From: Folioceros fuciformis
Lineage: Eukaryota > Anthocerotophyta > Anthocerotopsida > Anthocerotales
Direction of reading: 5' to 3'
DNA length: 64,000 nucleotides
NCBI GenBank assembly: GCA_049999805.1
Contig: JBNGIO010006148.1
Coordinates: 105,553 to 169,552 of the forward strand
Part shown: one piece after another, positions 43,693-53,902 of the stretch
How the letters are laid out: each line of letters begins with the position of its first letter
Position numbering within the stretch: position 1 is the first letter of the stretch
Notes under the pieces: model-generated
The model's input: the letters and a program-made list of their open reading frames with translations, nothing else
Database searches by the model: none
Told to the model about the DNA's origin: nothing
Program-made: the position numbers and the translations under genes

Positions 43693-46600
43693 TCATTCAG
43701 AAAATGCATGCTGGTCCTGGAGCCTTGCTTGACTCTTGTTGTCCCCGACCAAAAAACTATGCACAACCCCGTCCATGTCTGTCCACCAGCTCTGACCCGG
43801 CTGTTTCCATGCCCCCACTCTAACTCTCCTCTCCTGCATCTTCAGAGCCTGCTCCCACATCTGCATACCATTGTATATGTTGGACATCAACGCATATGCT
43901 GCAGGATCTTTTCGTTCCAGTGATAATGCTTGGTAGAAAACACAGCATCCCACCTCCAAATTGCTCCACTTCCGACAAGCCCCCAAGAGAGCATGCCAAA
44001 CCACAGTGTCAGGTGCTACAGGCATTGTCTTCACCAATGCCAGAGCCTCATCCAGTCGGCCTGCTCGGCCCAAGAGATCCACCACGCAACTGTAGTGCTC
44101 CAAGCTGGGGGTTATGCCGTAACGTGTGCTCATAGACTCCAAGCATTCTTGCCCCTTGTGTAACAGGCCAGTATGACTGCATGTCACTAGTACACCTAGG
44201 AGCGTGATGGCATCTGGCTGTATGCCATCCTCTCCCATTCTGATAACCAAGTCGAAGACCTCATCACTGTCTCCTTGTTGGCTGTATCCTAGAATAAGCG
44301 CATTCCAGGCAACCACACTCCGTTCAGGTAATGCACCAAACACCTGGCGTGCATCAGCCATGCTTCCAGACTTTCCATACATGTTTATCAAACTGTTCGC
44401 TACAACGAAATCAGCTTGAAGCCCTTGTTCTTCGATCTGAGCGTGGAGGTATCGTCCAGGGTGCAAAGCTGCCATGGCTGCGCACGCCTTTAGGAGGTGC
44501 ACAAATGTAGTGGAGTCAGGTACAGCCATGGCATCTGCTTGCATAGCACTGTAGAGATAGAGGCCTTCCTGCCCCATTCCCTGCTGGGAATACCCAGCAA
44601 TCAAAGCATTCCAAGCCACCACACCTTTATCAGAAAGCCCCTCAAACACTGTCTGAGCGTCCTCCAGGCTGCCGCACTTTGAGTACATGTCGACCAGTGT
44701 GTTGCCAACAAACGCATCAGTATGATATCCTCGTTCCCTGATTTCGGCATGAAGCTGCTTACCCTTCTCCAGAGCTGGGGTGCCCACACTTGCACATGCC
44801 TGTAGAAGGGACACAAATGTCACGGAGTTGGGCACAGACGTGCCTTCTTCTTGCATCGCACTGTAAAGATCCAGGGCTTCCTGCCCCATACCCTGCAGGA
44901 CACACCCTGATATCAAGGCATTCCATGTCACCACATCTTTCCTCCTCTGCCCCTCAAATACACAATGAGCATCTTCCAAGCTCCCACACTTTACATACAT
45001 ATTAACCACACTGTTGGCCAAAAAAACATCACCTTGACAACCTCGCTCTATGATCTGTGCATGAATCTGTTTTCCCTTTTCCAAAGCTGGGGTGCCCACA
45101 CGTGCACATGCCTTTAGGAGGCACACAAATGTGACCTCATTAGGTGTGGCAATGCCTTCTTCTTCCATGGCACTGAAAAGACGGAGAGCTTCTTGGCCCA
45201 TCCCTTCTCGGGAATAACCTGCTATCATAGAATTCCAGATTACCACGCTTGTCCGGTAACATCCCTCAAAAACTCTTTCAGCGTCTTCTAAGCTACCACA
45301 TCTTGCATACATATTGATCAAACTGCTAGCAACAAACACATCAGCTTGGAGCCCCTGTTCTGCAATCGCTGTGTGCAGCTGCTTCCCCTTCTCCAATCCT
45401 GGGTAGCCCAAATTCGCACATCCCTGCAGGAGGCACACAAATGTCACGGAATCTGGTGCAGTCAAACCTTCTTCTTGCATTGCACTGTAGAGACGAAGGG
45501 CTTCCTTCCCCATGCCCTGCTGGGAACAACCTGATATTATAGCATTCCATGTCACCACATCTTTTTGATCAAGCCCCTCAAACACACTCCGAGCATCTTC
45601 ATAGCTGCCACACTTTCCATACATGTTCACCAAACTGTTGGCCACATTAACATCAGACTCGTGACCCCCTTCTCTAATTAGTGCATGTAGCTGCTTCCCC
45701 TTCTCCAATGCAGGGTTTCCCACACTTGCACACGCTTGCAAAAGGCACACAAACGTGATGGGGTCAGGTTCAGCAATCCCTTCTTCTTGCATAGACTGGT
45801 AGAGACGAAGGGCTTCCTGGCCCATGCCCTGCTGGGAATACCCACCTATTAAGGAGTTCCAAGTCACGACATCCTTTTCACCAAGTCCGTCAAACACCCT
45901 CTGAGCATCTTGCAAGCTGCCACACTTGGCATACATGTTCACCAAACTGCTAGCAACAAACGCATCAGCCAGATGTCCTCCGTCTTTCATTTGTGTATGG
46001 AGCTGCTTCCCCGTGTTCAGCGCCAAGGTGCCCACATTTGCACATGCCTGCAGGAGGCAAACAAATGTCACAGAGTCAGGTACAGGCATACCTTCTTCCA
46101 TATCACAGTAAAGAGAAAGGGCTTCCTGGCCCTGGCCCTGCTTGACATACCCTGATATCATGGCATTCCACGTCACCACATCTTTTAGTTCAAGGCCCTC
46201 CCACAGTCTGTGAGCTTCTTCCAAACTGCCAAGCTTTGCGTACATGTTCACCAAACTGCTGACGAGAAACGCATCAGATTCATGTCCCACGTCTCTAATT
46301 TCCGCATGAAGTTGCTTCCCCTTCTCCAAACCTTCCTTACCCAGACTTGCACATGCCTGCAGAAGGCAAACAAATGTCACAGGATCAGGTACAGCTATGC
46401 CCTCTTCTTGCATGACACTGTAAAGACAAAGTGCTTCCTGGCCCAAGCCCAGCTGGGCATACCCTGATATCATGGCATTCCATGTAACCACATTTTTTTC
46501 ATCAAGTCCCTCGAACACTCTTCTAGCATCTTCCAAGCCACCACACTTGGCGTACATGTTCACCAAACTGCTGGCTACGAACACATCAGCATCATGTCCT

Positions 46601-48228
46601 AGATCTCTAATTTGTGCATGAAGCTGCCCCCCCATCTCCAAAGCTGAGGAGCCCACACTTGCACATGACTGCAGGAGGCAGACAAATGTCATTGCATCGG
46701 GTACAGTCATTCCTTCTGCTTGCATAGAGCTGTACAGTCGAAGTGCTTTGTGGCCAACGTCTTCCTGGGCATATCCAGATATCATAGCATTCCACGTCCC
46801 CACATCTTTCTGACCAAGTCCCTCAAACACTCTCTCAGCTTCTTCCACGCTCCCACACTTTGCATACATGTTCACCAGACTGTTGCTTACAGACACATCA
46901 GCTTGGTGTCCTTGCTCTATAATTTGTGCATGAAGCTGCTTTCCCTTCTCCAGCGCTGGCGTACCTACACTTGCACATGCCTGCAGGAGAGACACAAATG
47001 TCCCGCAATTGGGTTCCACTACGCCATCTGCTTGCATATCCCTGTAAAGACGAAGGGCTTCCTGGCCCATTCCCTTTTGAGAATATCCTGCTATCATAGT
47101 ATTCCACACCACAACATCTTTCTTAACAAGTCCATTGAACACTTCCTGGGCGTCTTCCAAGCTGCCACACTTGGCATACATGTTCAACAAACTGCTGGCC
47201 ACAAACACATTGGCCTGATGTCCTCGTTCACAAATTTGTGTATGAAGCTGCATCCCCTTCCCCAACGCTGCGCTGCCCACACTTGCACAAGCCTGCATGA
47301 GAGAAATATATGTCACAGAATTGGGGACGGCCACACCCTCGTCTTGCATAGAGCTGTAAAGATGCAGGGCTTCCTGACCCATGCCCTTCTGAGAATACCC
47401 TCCTATCATCGCATTCCACATCACCACATCTTTCTCACCAAGTCCCTCAAACACTCTTCGGGCGTCCTCCAAGCTGCCACATTTTGCATACATGTCCACC
47501 AAGCAACTACCAACAAATGCATCAGACAAAATGCCACTAACCAGTATATCAGCATGCACCTGCTGCCCAGCTTTTAAGTCCGATCCCCTTGCACACGCCT
47601 GAAGGGCTGTCACAAACACATGACCATCTGGCTTAACACTTGACCTCCGCATCTCCTGATACCAATGAATGGCCTCTGCGTATCGCCCCTGCTTAACATT
47701 TGCGGATATAATGGAAGACCACATAAAGGCATCTGGTTCAACGGCCATGGTGAGCACATCCACCGCCTCCTGCCACATGCCATGAGAAGCATACATTCTC
47801 AGGATGTGGTTGCCCAGGAACGTATCCGACTCATACCCAGTTTTCACAATGAATGCATGGACACGGCGACCCAGAATAAGATCCTTCTTCCCCACACATC
47901 TCTTCAGGACTGTATACAATAGTGACCTGGAAATACACCATTCTGCCTCTACCAAAACTCCCAAAGCCTGGACGGCCTCCGTGACATGGCCCTGCTGGCA
48001 CAACCTGCTCACGGCTCCAGGCACTAATTCCCTTTCGTCCCCGGCACACTTGGTGCAGCGCCTCGCAGCTTCCATGTTTGCCGACAACTGGCTCCCCCAA
48101 GCCATGCGACGGGGAGCTCTTCCAAGAATGCCTTCCACCCCACGGCATTGTTGGGTCCAGGTAATATGCCTCCACAACGGGCCCGGAAGCCACTGGTGTG
48201 ACTCCAATTCAACATTCCAGGCCGCCAT
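43693..48228 (-). CDS. PLS-class pentatricopeptide repeat protein, E/E+ type, 1511 aa
   Basis: This is a single intronless frame. The start chosen is the ATG at 48228 (MAAWNVELE); 18 further codons upstream are open but have no ATG. After an N-terminal region of about 75 residues come roughly 35 PPR motifs in P-L-S order, arranged as about eleven units of 104 residues, each with WNAMISGY-type P, TFVCLLQACASVG-type L and VNMYAKCGSLEDA-type S motifs. The C-terminus has E and E+ motifs (HYSCVVDLLGRAGRL, VVWHALLGACRKW, SWWTDMDGVVHSFLVGD) and stops without a DYW deaminase domain. Such proteins bind organelle transcripts base by base and recruit a deaminase for C-to-U editing. A plastid or mitochondrial target is expected; which one is unclear. 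The number of repeats is exceptional for the class. Confidence 0.95.
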   Translation of the reverse strand: MAAWNVELESHQWLPGPLWRHITWTQQCRGVEGILGRAPRRMAWGSQLSANMEAARRCTKCAGDERELVPGAVSRLCQQGHVTEAVQALGVLVEAEWCISRSLLYTVLKRCVGKKDLILGRRVHAFIVKTGYESDTFLGNHILRMYASHGMWQEAVDVLTMAVEPDAFMWSSIISANVKQGRYAEAIHWYQEMRRSSVKPDGHVFVTALQACARGSDLKAGQQVHADILVSGILSDAFVGSCLVDMYAKCGSLEDARRVFEGLGEKDVVMWNAMIGGYSQKGMGQEALHLYSSMQDEGVAVPNSVTYISLMQACASVGSAALGKGMQLHTQICERGHQANVFVASSLLNMYAKCGSLEDAQEVFNGLVKKDVVVWNTMIAGYSQKGMGQEALRLYRDMQADGVVEPNCGTFVSLLQACASVGTPALEKGKQLHAQIIEQGHQADVSVSNSLVNMYAKCGSVEEAERVFEGLGQKDVGTWNAMISGYAQEDVGHKALRLYSSMQAEGMTVPDAMTFVCLLQSCASVGSSALEMGGQLHAQIRDLGHDADVFVASSLVNMYAKCGGLEDARRVFEGLDEKNVVTWNAMISGYAQLGLGQEALCLYSVMQEEGIAVPDPVTFVCLLQACASLGKEGLEKGKQLHAEIRDVGHESDAFLVSSLVNMYAKLGSLEEAHRLWEGLELKDVVTWNAMISGYVKQGQGQEALSLYCDMEEGMPVPDSVTFVCLLQACANVGTLALNTGKQLHTQMKDGGHLADAFVASSLVNMYAKCGSLQDAQRVFDGLGEKDVVTWNSLIGGYSQQGMGQEALRLYQSMQEEGIAEPDPITFVCLLQACASVGNPALEKGKQLHALIREGGHESDVNVANSLVNMYGKCGSYEDARSVFEGLDQKDVVTWNAIISGCSQQGMGKEALRLYSAMQEEGLTAPDSVTFVCLLQGCANLGYPGLEKGKQLHTAIAEQGLQADVFVASSLINMYARCGSLEDAERVFEGCYRTSVVIWNSMIAGYSREGMGQEALRLFSAMEEEGIATPNEVTFVCLLKACARVGTPALEKGKQIHAQIIERGCQGDVFLANSVVNMYVKCGSLEDAHCVFEGQRRKDVVTWNALISGCVLQGMGQEALDLYSAMQEEGTSVPNSVTFVSLLQACASVGTPALEKGKQLHAEIRERGYHTDAFVGNTLVDMYSKCGSLEDAQTVFEGLSDKGVVAWNALIAGYSQQGMGQEGLYLYSAMQADAMAVPDSTTFVHLLKACAAMAALHPGRYLHAQIEEQGLQADFVVANSLINMYGKSGSMADARQVFGALPERSVVAWNALILGYSQQGDSDEVFDLVIRMGEDGIQPDAITLLGVLVTCSHTGLLHKGQECLESMSTRYGITPSLEHYSCVVDLLGRAGRLDEALALVKTMPVAPDTVVWHALLGACRKWSNLEVGCCVFYQALSLERKDPAAYALMSNIYNGMQMWEQALKMQERRVRVGAWKQPGQSWWTDMDGVVHSFLVGDNKSQARLQDQHAFSE
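44745..47620 (-). repeat. Tandem ~312-bp coding units inside the PPR gene
   Basis: The blocks around the L motif (complement of tgcccacacttgcacatgcctg and variants) recur about every 312 bp, one per PLS triplet. DNA identity between units is visible by eye, indicating expansion by unequal exchange within the gene. Confidence 0.85.
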
Positions 48229-48394
48229 GGCCACCGGGAGCTGGATTGATGCAAGAGAAGCAAGCTGACCATAGTGAGCCAAACCACAGTGAGTTAACTA
48301 ACCACAGTGATATATGTTGCAAGTCTATATATCTGGGAGGGAAGAACTTAATTTCACGTTCTGTATGTAGTGGGACTTGTTGCGGGGGACGATC
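48229..48394. promoter_or_regulatory. Bidirectional promoter region, PPR and eIF4E
   Basis: Only 166 bp separate the divergent start codons. The spacer contains three direct copies of a cacagtgag/catagtgag-like element (around 48269-48322) and two TATA-like runs (tgatatatg at 48310 and ctatatatc at 48325), the second suitably placed for eIF4E. Confidence 0.5.
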
Positions 48395-49539
48395 ATGGCG
48401 GAAGTCTCTAAGGCGCAAACCGAGAACGTAGCCGTAGGCAAGCCGGAAACCGAGGTGGAAGATGGTGAGGTCGTCAGTGCTACTGCACAGCTATCTACCG
48501 TGCCGGATGCTCCCAAGAAGCATCCTCTCGACTCACCGTGGACCTTCTGGTTCGACAACCCGAACGGCAAGCAGAAACAGAGCACATGGGGAACGTCTCT
48601 GCGACCCGTATACACTTTCGGCACGGTAGAAGACTTCTGGTGGTAAGGCTGCCGAATACCGTGCTCTGGGATGGTGGCTGTAGCTGGAACTGTGTGTAGA
48701 CAGCAGTTCTGACGCTTGTTGTATCCGCCTTGAAGCCTGTACAATAATATGTTGCAACCGAGCCGGCTTGTCGCGGGCGCTGATTTCCACTGTTTCAAGT
48801 ATGGCATTGAGCCGAAATGGGAGGACCCTAAATGTGCTAGCGGAGGCAAGTGGACTGCAAGTGCTCCTCGGAGCAGTAAGACAAACCTTGACACCTTCTG
48901 GCTCCACACGGTACGTTGTTGTGGATTTAGGGTTTGATGACAGTCGAGTGACACCGGCTGGGCTTCTTCTGTGCGTGCACCTTGTGGCCGGACATTGTGA
49001 GCCATGCTTTAGGGTTGGGGTTGGCTACAGAGGAAGATGCCTCTCCCGACTAGCAGGTTATGGATGATGCTTCTTGTGCTTGATCGGACAGCTGTTGGCT
49101 ATGATCGGGGAGCAATTTGACGAGGGTGAAGAGATCTGCGGGTGTGTTGTGAGTGTGAGGGCGAAGCAAGATAAAATTGCTCTGTGGACGAAGAATGCTC
49201 AGAACGAAACAGCACAGGTGCGTGAAGCTCTGTTCTTTGTTTTTCCCGAAATCTAATCTTGCCTCGTGGGGAGCGATGAGTCAGGTCTGGTGTCATGACC
49301 TGACTGTCTATTGTTCTCCAGGTGAGTATCGCGAAACAATGGAAGGATCTTCTGGATTTCAGTGAGAAGATTGGGTTCATTTTCCATGTACGTGACAAGC
49401 CGATTCCGAAAAGCTAATGCTGCATTGCCAAGTTGAGATGGCTTGGGGAAGTTTCTGCGGCTGTTCTCATTAGGTGTGTATGTGCCAGGATGACGCCAGG
49501 AGACAGGACAGACAAGCGAAGAACCGATACACAGTTTAG
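48395..49539 (+). CDS. eIF4E: Translation initiation factor eIF4E
   Basis: Five exons (48395-48642, 48736-48910, 49092-49217, 49322-49387, 49489-49539) encode 221 residues in phase. eIF4E binds the mRNA cap and eIF4G to start translation. Cap-binding tryptophans are visible in [14 protein letters not shown] and EPKWEDP, and the fold continues through [31 protein letters not shown] and the C-terminal KNRYTV. The acidic N-terminal extension of about 50 residues before [11 protein letters not shown] is typical of plants. The acceptor of exon 2 (tgaag) lacks a strong pyrimidine tract, but phase and protein fit. A Trp-Cys pair (DFWCLYNN) replaces the usual Trp-Ser/Gly, a neutral change. It could be eIF4E or eIF(iso)4E; length and N-terminus favour eIF4E. 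Confidence 0.96.
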
Positions 49540-50379
49540 ATCGGCAGTTCACATGTCCCGGCAGAATTGTAGCGCGAGGGTTGGAGACTTTGTGAATGTC
49601 TTTCTCCCTTTTCGTCTGTTTGGAGGCGATGCGTTCTGGATTTGCTTTTTGGGGGCCATTATGACCTAATGCACATAAAGCTTGATCTTCCCGAAAGTGG
49701 TACACTTACTTCCAATTGGCTGCAGAGTCCAGTGGCTACCGCAAACCAACCGAGCCAGACGTGCATCGGTTGATACCACCATTGTTACAGTGCGAGGTTT
49801 CATCTGTTATTGTCAGCTTCTCTGGTAGGGTATAGGCTGGAGAATTTTGTTACGTGTTACTTCTCTTACTTTGTTGTATGAAGCTTTTCTCGTATACGAA
49901 AGCAATGCTTGTCTTATGTAAGAAAACAGTACTCGGTGAAAATTTTATCACGAATAAGAGATGGAAACCCAGCTAACCCTGCACAGTAAAACGTGGGTCA
50001 AGTAAAGGATACTTTGAAAACTAGGAAACTGGCTTCCGGGATCTAGAAGACCTTCCGAAGCCGAAAACGCTTTGGGAACGAAGAAACTGAGTTACCCTAG
50101 CCGAAGAAGTTAGCTGTTTCCGACGTCGTGAAAGACACGAAGATACTCAAGACGCCGTATGTAAGTAAGGCACGAAGTTGCTCAAGATATCCATCGATTC
50201 GACGCCGCCGTCCACCGGGGTTACTTACACTGAAGTAAAGACAGCCGATCGAACGCGACATCGGACCGAGACCACCCCATGGTAGTGAAATGCTTAAGGA
50301 AGAGTAGGAACGTGGTGAACACTTTGTGGTGGTGAAGTGCTTGAGGAACAACAGGAAAGTGGTGAGCGATTTGGACGAG
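49540..50379. other. Intergenic between eIF4E and TSSC4-like gene
   Basis: This stretch holds the eIF4E 3' UTR and the next promoter. Just before the next gene a segment of about 45 bp is tandemly duplicated (50281-50325 and 50326-50370, gtagtgaaatgcttaagg versus gtggtgaagtgcttgagg). The first copy contains an upstream ATG with a short frame ending in stops. Confidence 0.5.
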
Positions 50380-51706
50380 ATGAGCGCCATGGACAATTCC
50401 TTTAGAAGCAGAGTGCGGGAGGTGTTCGGGGCACTGGACGCTGGCCTTGCGCCCGCTTGGAGCGTCAGTGGCCTGGCACAGGCTCGCAGCAGCAGTGAAG
50501 GTGTAGTCGTTAAGCGTCTGAATGATTTGGACTCAGACGATGAAGAGGAGGAGGAAGAAGAAGAAGAGGGGGAAGAAGAAGAGAAGGATGGCAGGTCCAG
50601 AAAACGGAAACGGCCCGTATCTTTCGACCAGTTGAAGGTCGGGGTTGGGCGCGAAGAGGATCCGGAGCAGGAATTTGAGTATGGCAAGAAGATGATCGGC
50701 ATGGACGACACACTTGACTTCGAGGTTGGTGAAGTTGCTCTGATTCTTCGTCCTTGTTTGCCGTTGATTGCTCGTAGCCCTAATTGTAGCTGAATGTGGC
50801 CTTTTGTCTTGGCTTGGTGACGGTGGTTCGCAGGAAGAAGAGGATGAATTTGACAGAGTTGCCGAGGGTTTGGATCGATCCATTCGCTGGTCGAACGAGG
50901 ATAACCTCAGTCTCTTCGATGAAGGGACGGGTTTGCGTGATGGCCTCGGAATCAGTAATGCAGGAGGGAAACGTTCTTTCTCCGCCATGGCAGAGGATGG
51001 TGTATCTGGTGCACGTGAGTTGGATGGGGTTGCAGGACAAGAGGAGCCCCTGGCTACGAGGGCCTCCAAGGTCCCCCGCCTCAGCAGCAGGAGCTCCTCG
51101 GACTCCGCTATGCGTAACGCGGCTGGTAAGCCCCAGGCGGGGAAGAACGTCAGATTCGCTGTGGATGAGGAGAAGGCCAGTTCCCGTGGGCTAGGGTTAC
51201 TGAGGTTGAAGGACAGCCTGCCCCCCAGAGACAGGTACAGCAAGGTTCCTGACCATGTGAGGAACCCCTCAAAGTACACGTGCTACAGCCTAGACTGGAG
51301 TGATGAGGACGAGGAGAGCACCAACAGAGCAGCCCTTCGAGATGTCCAGCTTACCAGAGCCCCCCAACAGCAGGGCGAGCCCGAGCCTGCTGCAGAGCGT
51401 CCCAGGTCCCTAATGTTCATCGCGAGGGCAAAGGCCACGGCTCCCAGGCCCACCATTTCCTCGTCACACACTCTGGATGACAGGAAGCGGGAGGGAATGG
51501 ACGGTGGCAAGCCCTCCGTCGTCCTGGTTGCATCTCACCTTTCTGAGGAGCCAGGGCAGGAGCAGCCCCGGTTGCAAGGAGATGTGGAGGAGTCTGGCAC
51601 GATGGAGGGCCTGGACAAGGGTGCAGATAGGGATAGAGCAGCTCGCAGATATCGGAATAGGATTGCTAGCGTAGCCACCGACAGTAGCGCCATGGACATC
51701 TGTTGA
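50380..51706 (+). CDS. TSSC4-like U5 snRNP assembly factor
   Basis: Two exons (50380-50724, 50834-51706) give 405 residues in phase. The N-terminal motif FRSRVREVFGAL and the C-terminal block KVPDHVRNPSKYTCYSLDW followed by acidic residues are the two conserved segments of the TSSC4 family, which binds Prp8 in animals and helps assemble the U5 and tri-snRNP. The remainder is low complexity: a run of Glu (about residues 49-68) and Ser/Arg/Lys-rich linkers, consistent with an intrinsically disordered protein. The start is the first ATG in this frame after the duplicated leader; an upstream GTG-opened extension has no ATG. Identification rests on short motifs, so the family call is good but not certain. 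Confidence 0.75.
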
Positions 51707-52344
51707 GTCTCTTGATCAGTCTCATCCCTCCTTTTCCTTCTTCCCTTGTGTGCAGATGCTTCCTGTAGAAACAGGAGCTGCAGCTTACTTTTGCCGGTGG
51801 CCGACTGTGTTGACCGCTGGGGGCATGCGTTTCTAAGTCTTGTGCCGAGTACAGTATGTGGCTTCGTTGCCGACTTCTTGGTATTCACGGCTGTTGATTG
51901 CTGTCGCTGTGGCGTGCCGGTGAACTGGTGGAATGTGCCGGTTGACGACGCTTCAGGTATGTGCTTGTCCATTTGATGGTATCTCCATCTACGAAGATGC
52001 GGGGTGCGCCGCAGGCAGCATCCTTGAAACTACCGTTTGGGCTGGTTATGTTATTCATGAGAACTTGGTCCCAGTGTCGCGGTCGTCTCAAGCGATGCTC
52101 TCTCTTTCTACCTGGAATCTACGTGCAGACCTGTCTTGAGAGGCCGTTCGTCAGGTTCACTCGCCCGCTTTTGCCTATTTGCGTTTGCTCCCGAGCGCTC
52201 TCGGACCCGACGAGCGTAGATCTTGAGTTGTGAGCCTTGGAATGCGCCATACCAAGCCTGGTGCGTTGTAGAGGGTCTGCCTCCCGGGTAGTCGTCAATT
52301 TTGGCTTTTCTCTTGTGTACAGTCTCCCTCTGTTGGGGACAGGG
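51707..52344. other. Intergenic between TSSC4-like gene and cytochrome b5
   Basis: The stretch contains a 3' UTR and a promoter. No gene or repeat was recognised. Confidence 0.45.
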
Positions 52345-52957
52345 ATGGCGTCTAGGATCTCGTTGGCTGAGGTTGCCCGCCATACCACCAGGGAGGACTG
52401 TTGGTTCATCATCCATGGCAAGGTACTTCGCTAACGTGACATCGGCTGTGGAGGGGAGATCTGGACGAGATGGGGGTGCTCATCGATTGCTGCTTCATCT
52501 GTGTTCCCAGGTTTATAACGTGACCAAGTTTTTGGAGGAGCATCCGGGAGGAGAAGAGGTCCTGGTGGACAACGCCGGTGAGATTCTGACCAGTGAAAAG
52601 GGTTGCTTGCTCTGCTCCCCTGCTCCGCAATTCCGTCGGAGCGGTTGCCGATGGAGTCGAGTTCATAACATAGCTCGACACTTGTACTTGGTTTCAGGGA
52701 AAGATGCGACCGATGAGTTTGAAGACATCGGCCACAGCGTGGCAGCAAGGGAGCAACTGGTTGAATATTTGGTTGGCGAGGCAGAGGAGGCTGTTGCTCC
52801 AGTGGCACCCAAACCCAAAGCTCCTGAGCTAAGCAAAGCGTCGGATTCTGCCTGGGTCTGGAAGGTGTTTCAAATTGCGCTGCCCCTGGCTTTGCTGGCA
52901 GCGGCCTACTACATCAAGCTCCACTCCGAGAAGCAAGATAAGGCGCAGGAGCTGTAG
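52345..52957 (+). CDS. CYB5: Cytochrome b5, tail-anchored
   Basis: Three exons (52345-52422, 52511-52577, 52698-52957) encode 134 residues in phase. Cytochrome b5 is an electron donor for desaturases, hydroxylases and P450s on the endoplasmic reticulum surface. The haem ligands are the His of LEEHPGGEEVL (about residue 40) and the His of EDIGHSVAAR (about residue 64). A hydrophobic stretch (ALPLALLAAAYYI) followed by a short charged tail forms the C-terminal anchor. Length and layout match plant microsomal b5. Confidence 0.96.
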
Positions 52958-53902
52958 GGTGTTAGAGAGCCCTCAGTCCGTCGTCTAGTGAGCAGAATCT
53001 GTCTCCATGCTTACCTCTGTCTACTCAAAATGATTTGGCTTCCCACCGGGTTTCTTCGTCAATTTCGGGGGCTGTACTCTGTTCTTCTCAGTCAGTACAA
53101 AGTAACTGGAGGTCTGTGAGCCACTCAACCCAGGGGGATTTTTTTTCTGTTACCTGCGACCCGGAGGAAAGATGCACGCGCTAACTGCTTCCTTCTGTAA
53201 CACAGCTTCTACACACCCTTTTTCTCGACAGATGGAAAGCCCGGAGTGACAGTGCCTGGTGGACAGGAAACCCTAAAGCTACCTCCGTATGTGTACAACC
53301 AGAGTAGTTGAAAGACGCCAAACCGCGACCAAGCCAATCCCCAGACCAGGATCGACAATGTGAAACCCCGAAAGGAGGAAGGGGGTGATCTCACATGGCA
53401 TCTCCTCCGTCCTGCGGCGATTCGAGCCACCAACCTGCCCTTCAGTCCACAAGTCGGTTGCAACTGATTCAACTGAATCATCAGCAGCATGTTCCATCCA
53501 GGCCCTTTCATCCACCGCCAGCAGCAACAAAACCACCCTGCCTGCGTGCGAGGAATGCAAGCAGCCATCCACGCAGCAGTGCACATGAATGCGCATCAAC
53601 CCGACAGCTCCATGTCGGGTTTTCCAATCCCATTCCCCGGTGCGCGTCCCCCTGGAGATGGGAGACATGACATCACGTCCTCCCTCAGCCCCACAACCAG
53701 GGCAGCGATACACCACACCCCATGAACAGGCAGATGCATCCTTCCCTCCCCCGCCCCCCTCCCATGACACGCTCCTCCTGCTCCTGACATCTGCACACTT
53801 CTCACAACAAACAACAGCGAGGTCAGAGGTAGAGGCTGCGATCTAGAGGCAAACCAAAGACGGGAGAGAACCACCAGGCAGAAGCAAGAGAAATCAATAA
53901 AA
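52958..53902. other. Intergenic, upstream of the PG-rich repeat gene
   Basis: No gene was recognised. Plus-strand frames between 53395 and 53846 are open over 80-90 codons and minus-strand frames mirror them, but neither shows a domain. The region probably includes the 5' UTR of the next gene, whose leader ends in an A-rich stretch (aatcaataaa) just before the ATG. Confidence 0.45.

Noticed and set aside
43896-48268. Many plus-strand frames of 60-285 codons opposite the PPR gene, the largest at 46720-47577
   Set aside because: They are mirror frames of the tandem PPR units; similar frames recur once per 312-bp unit.
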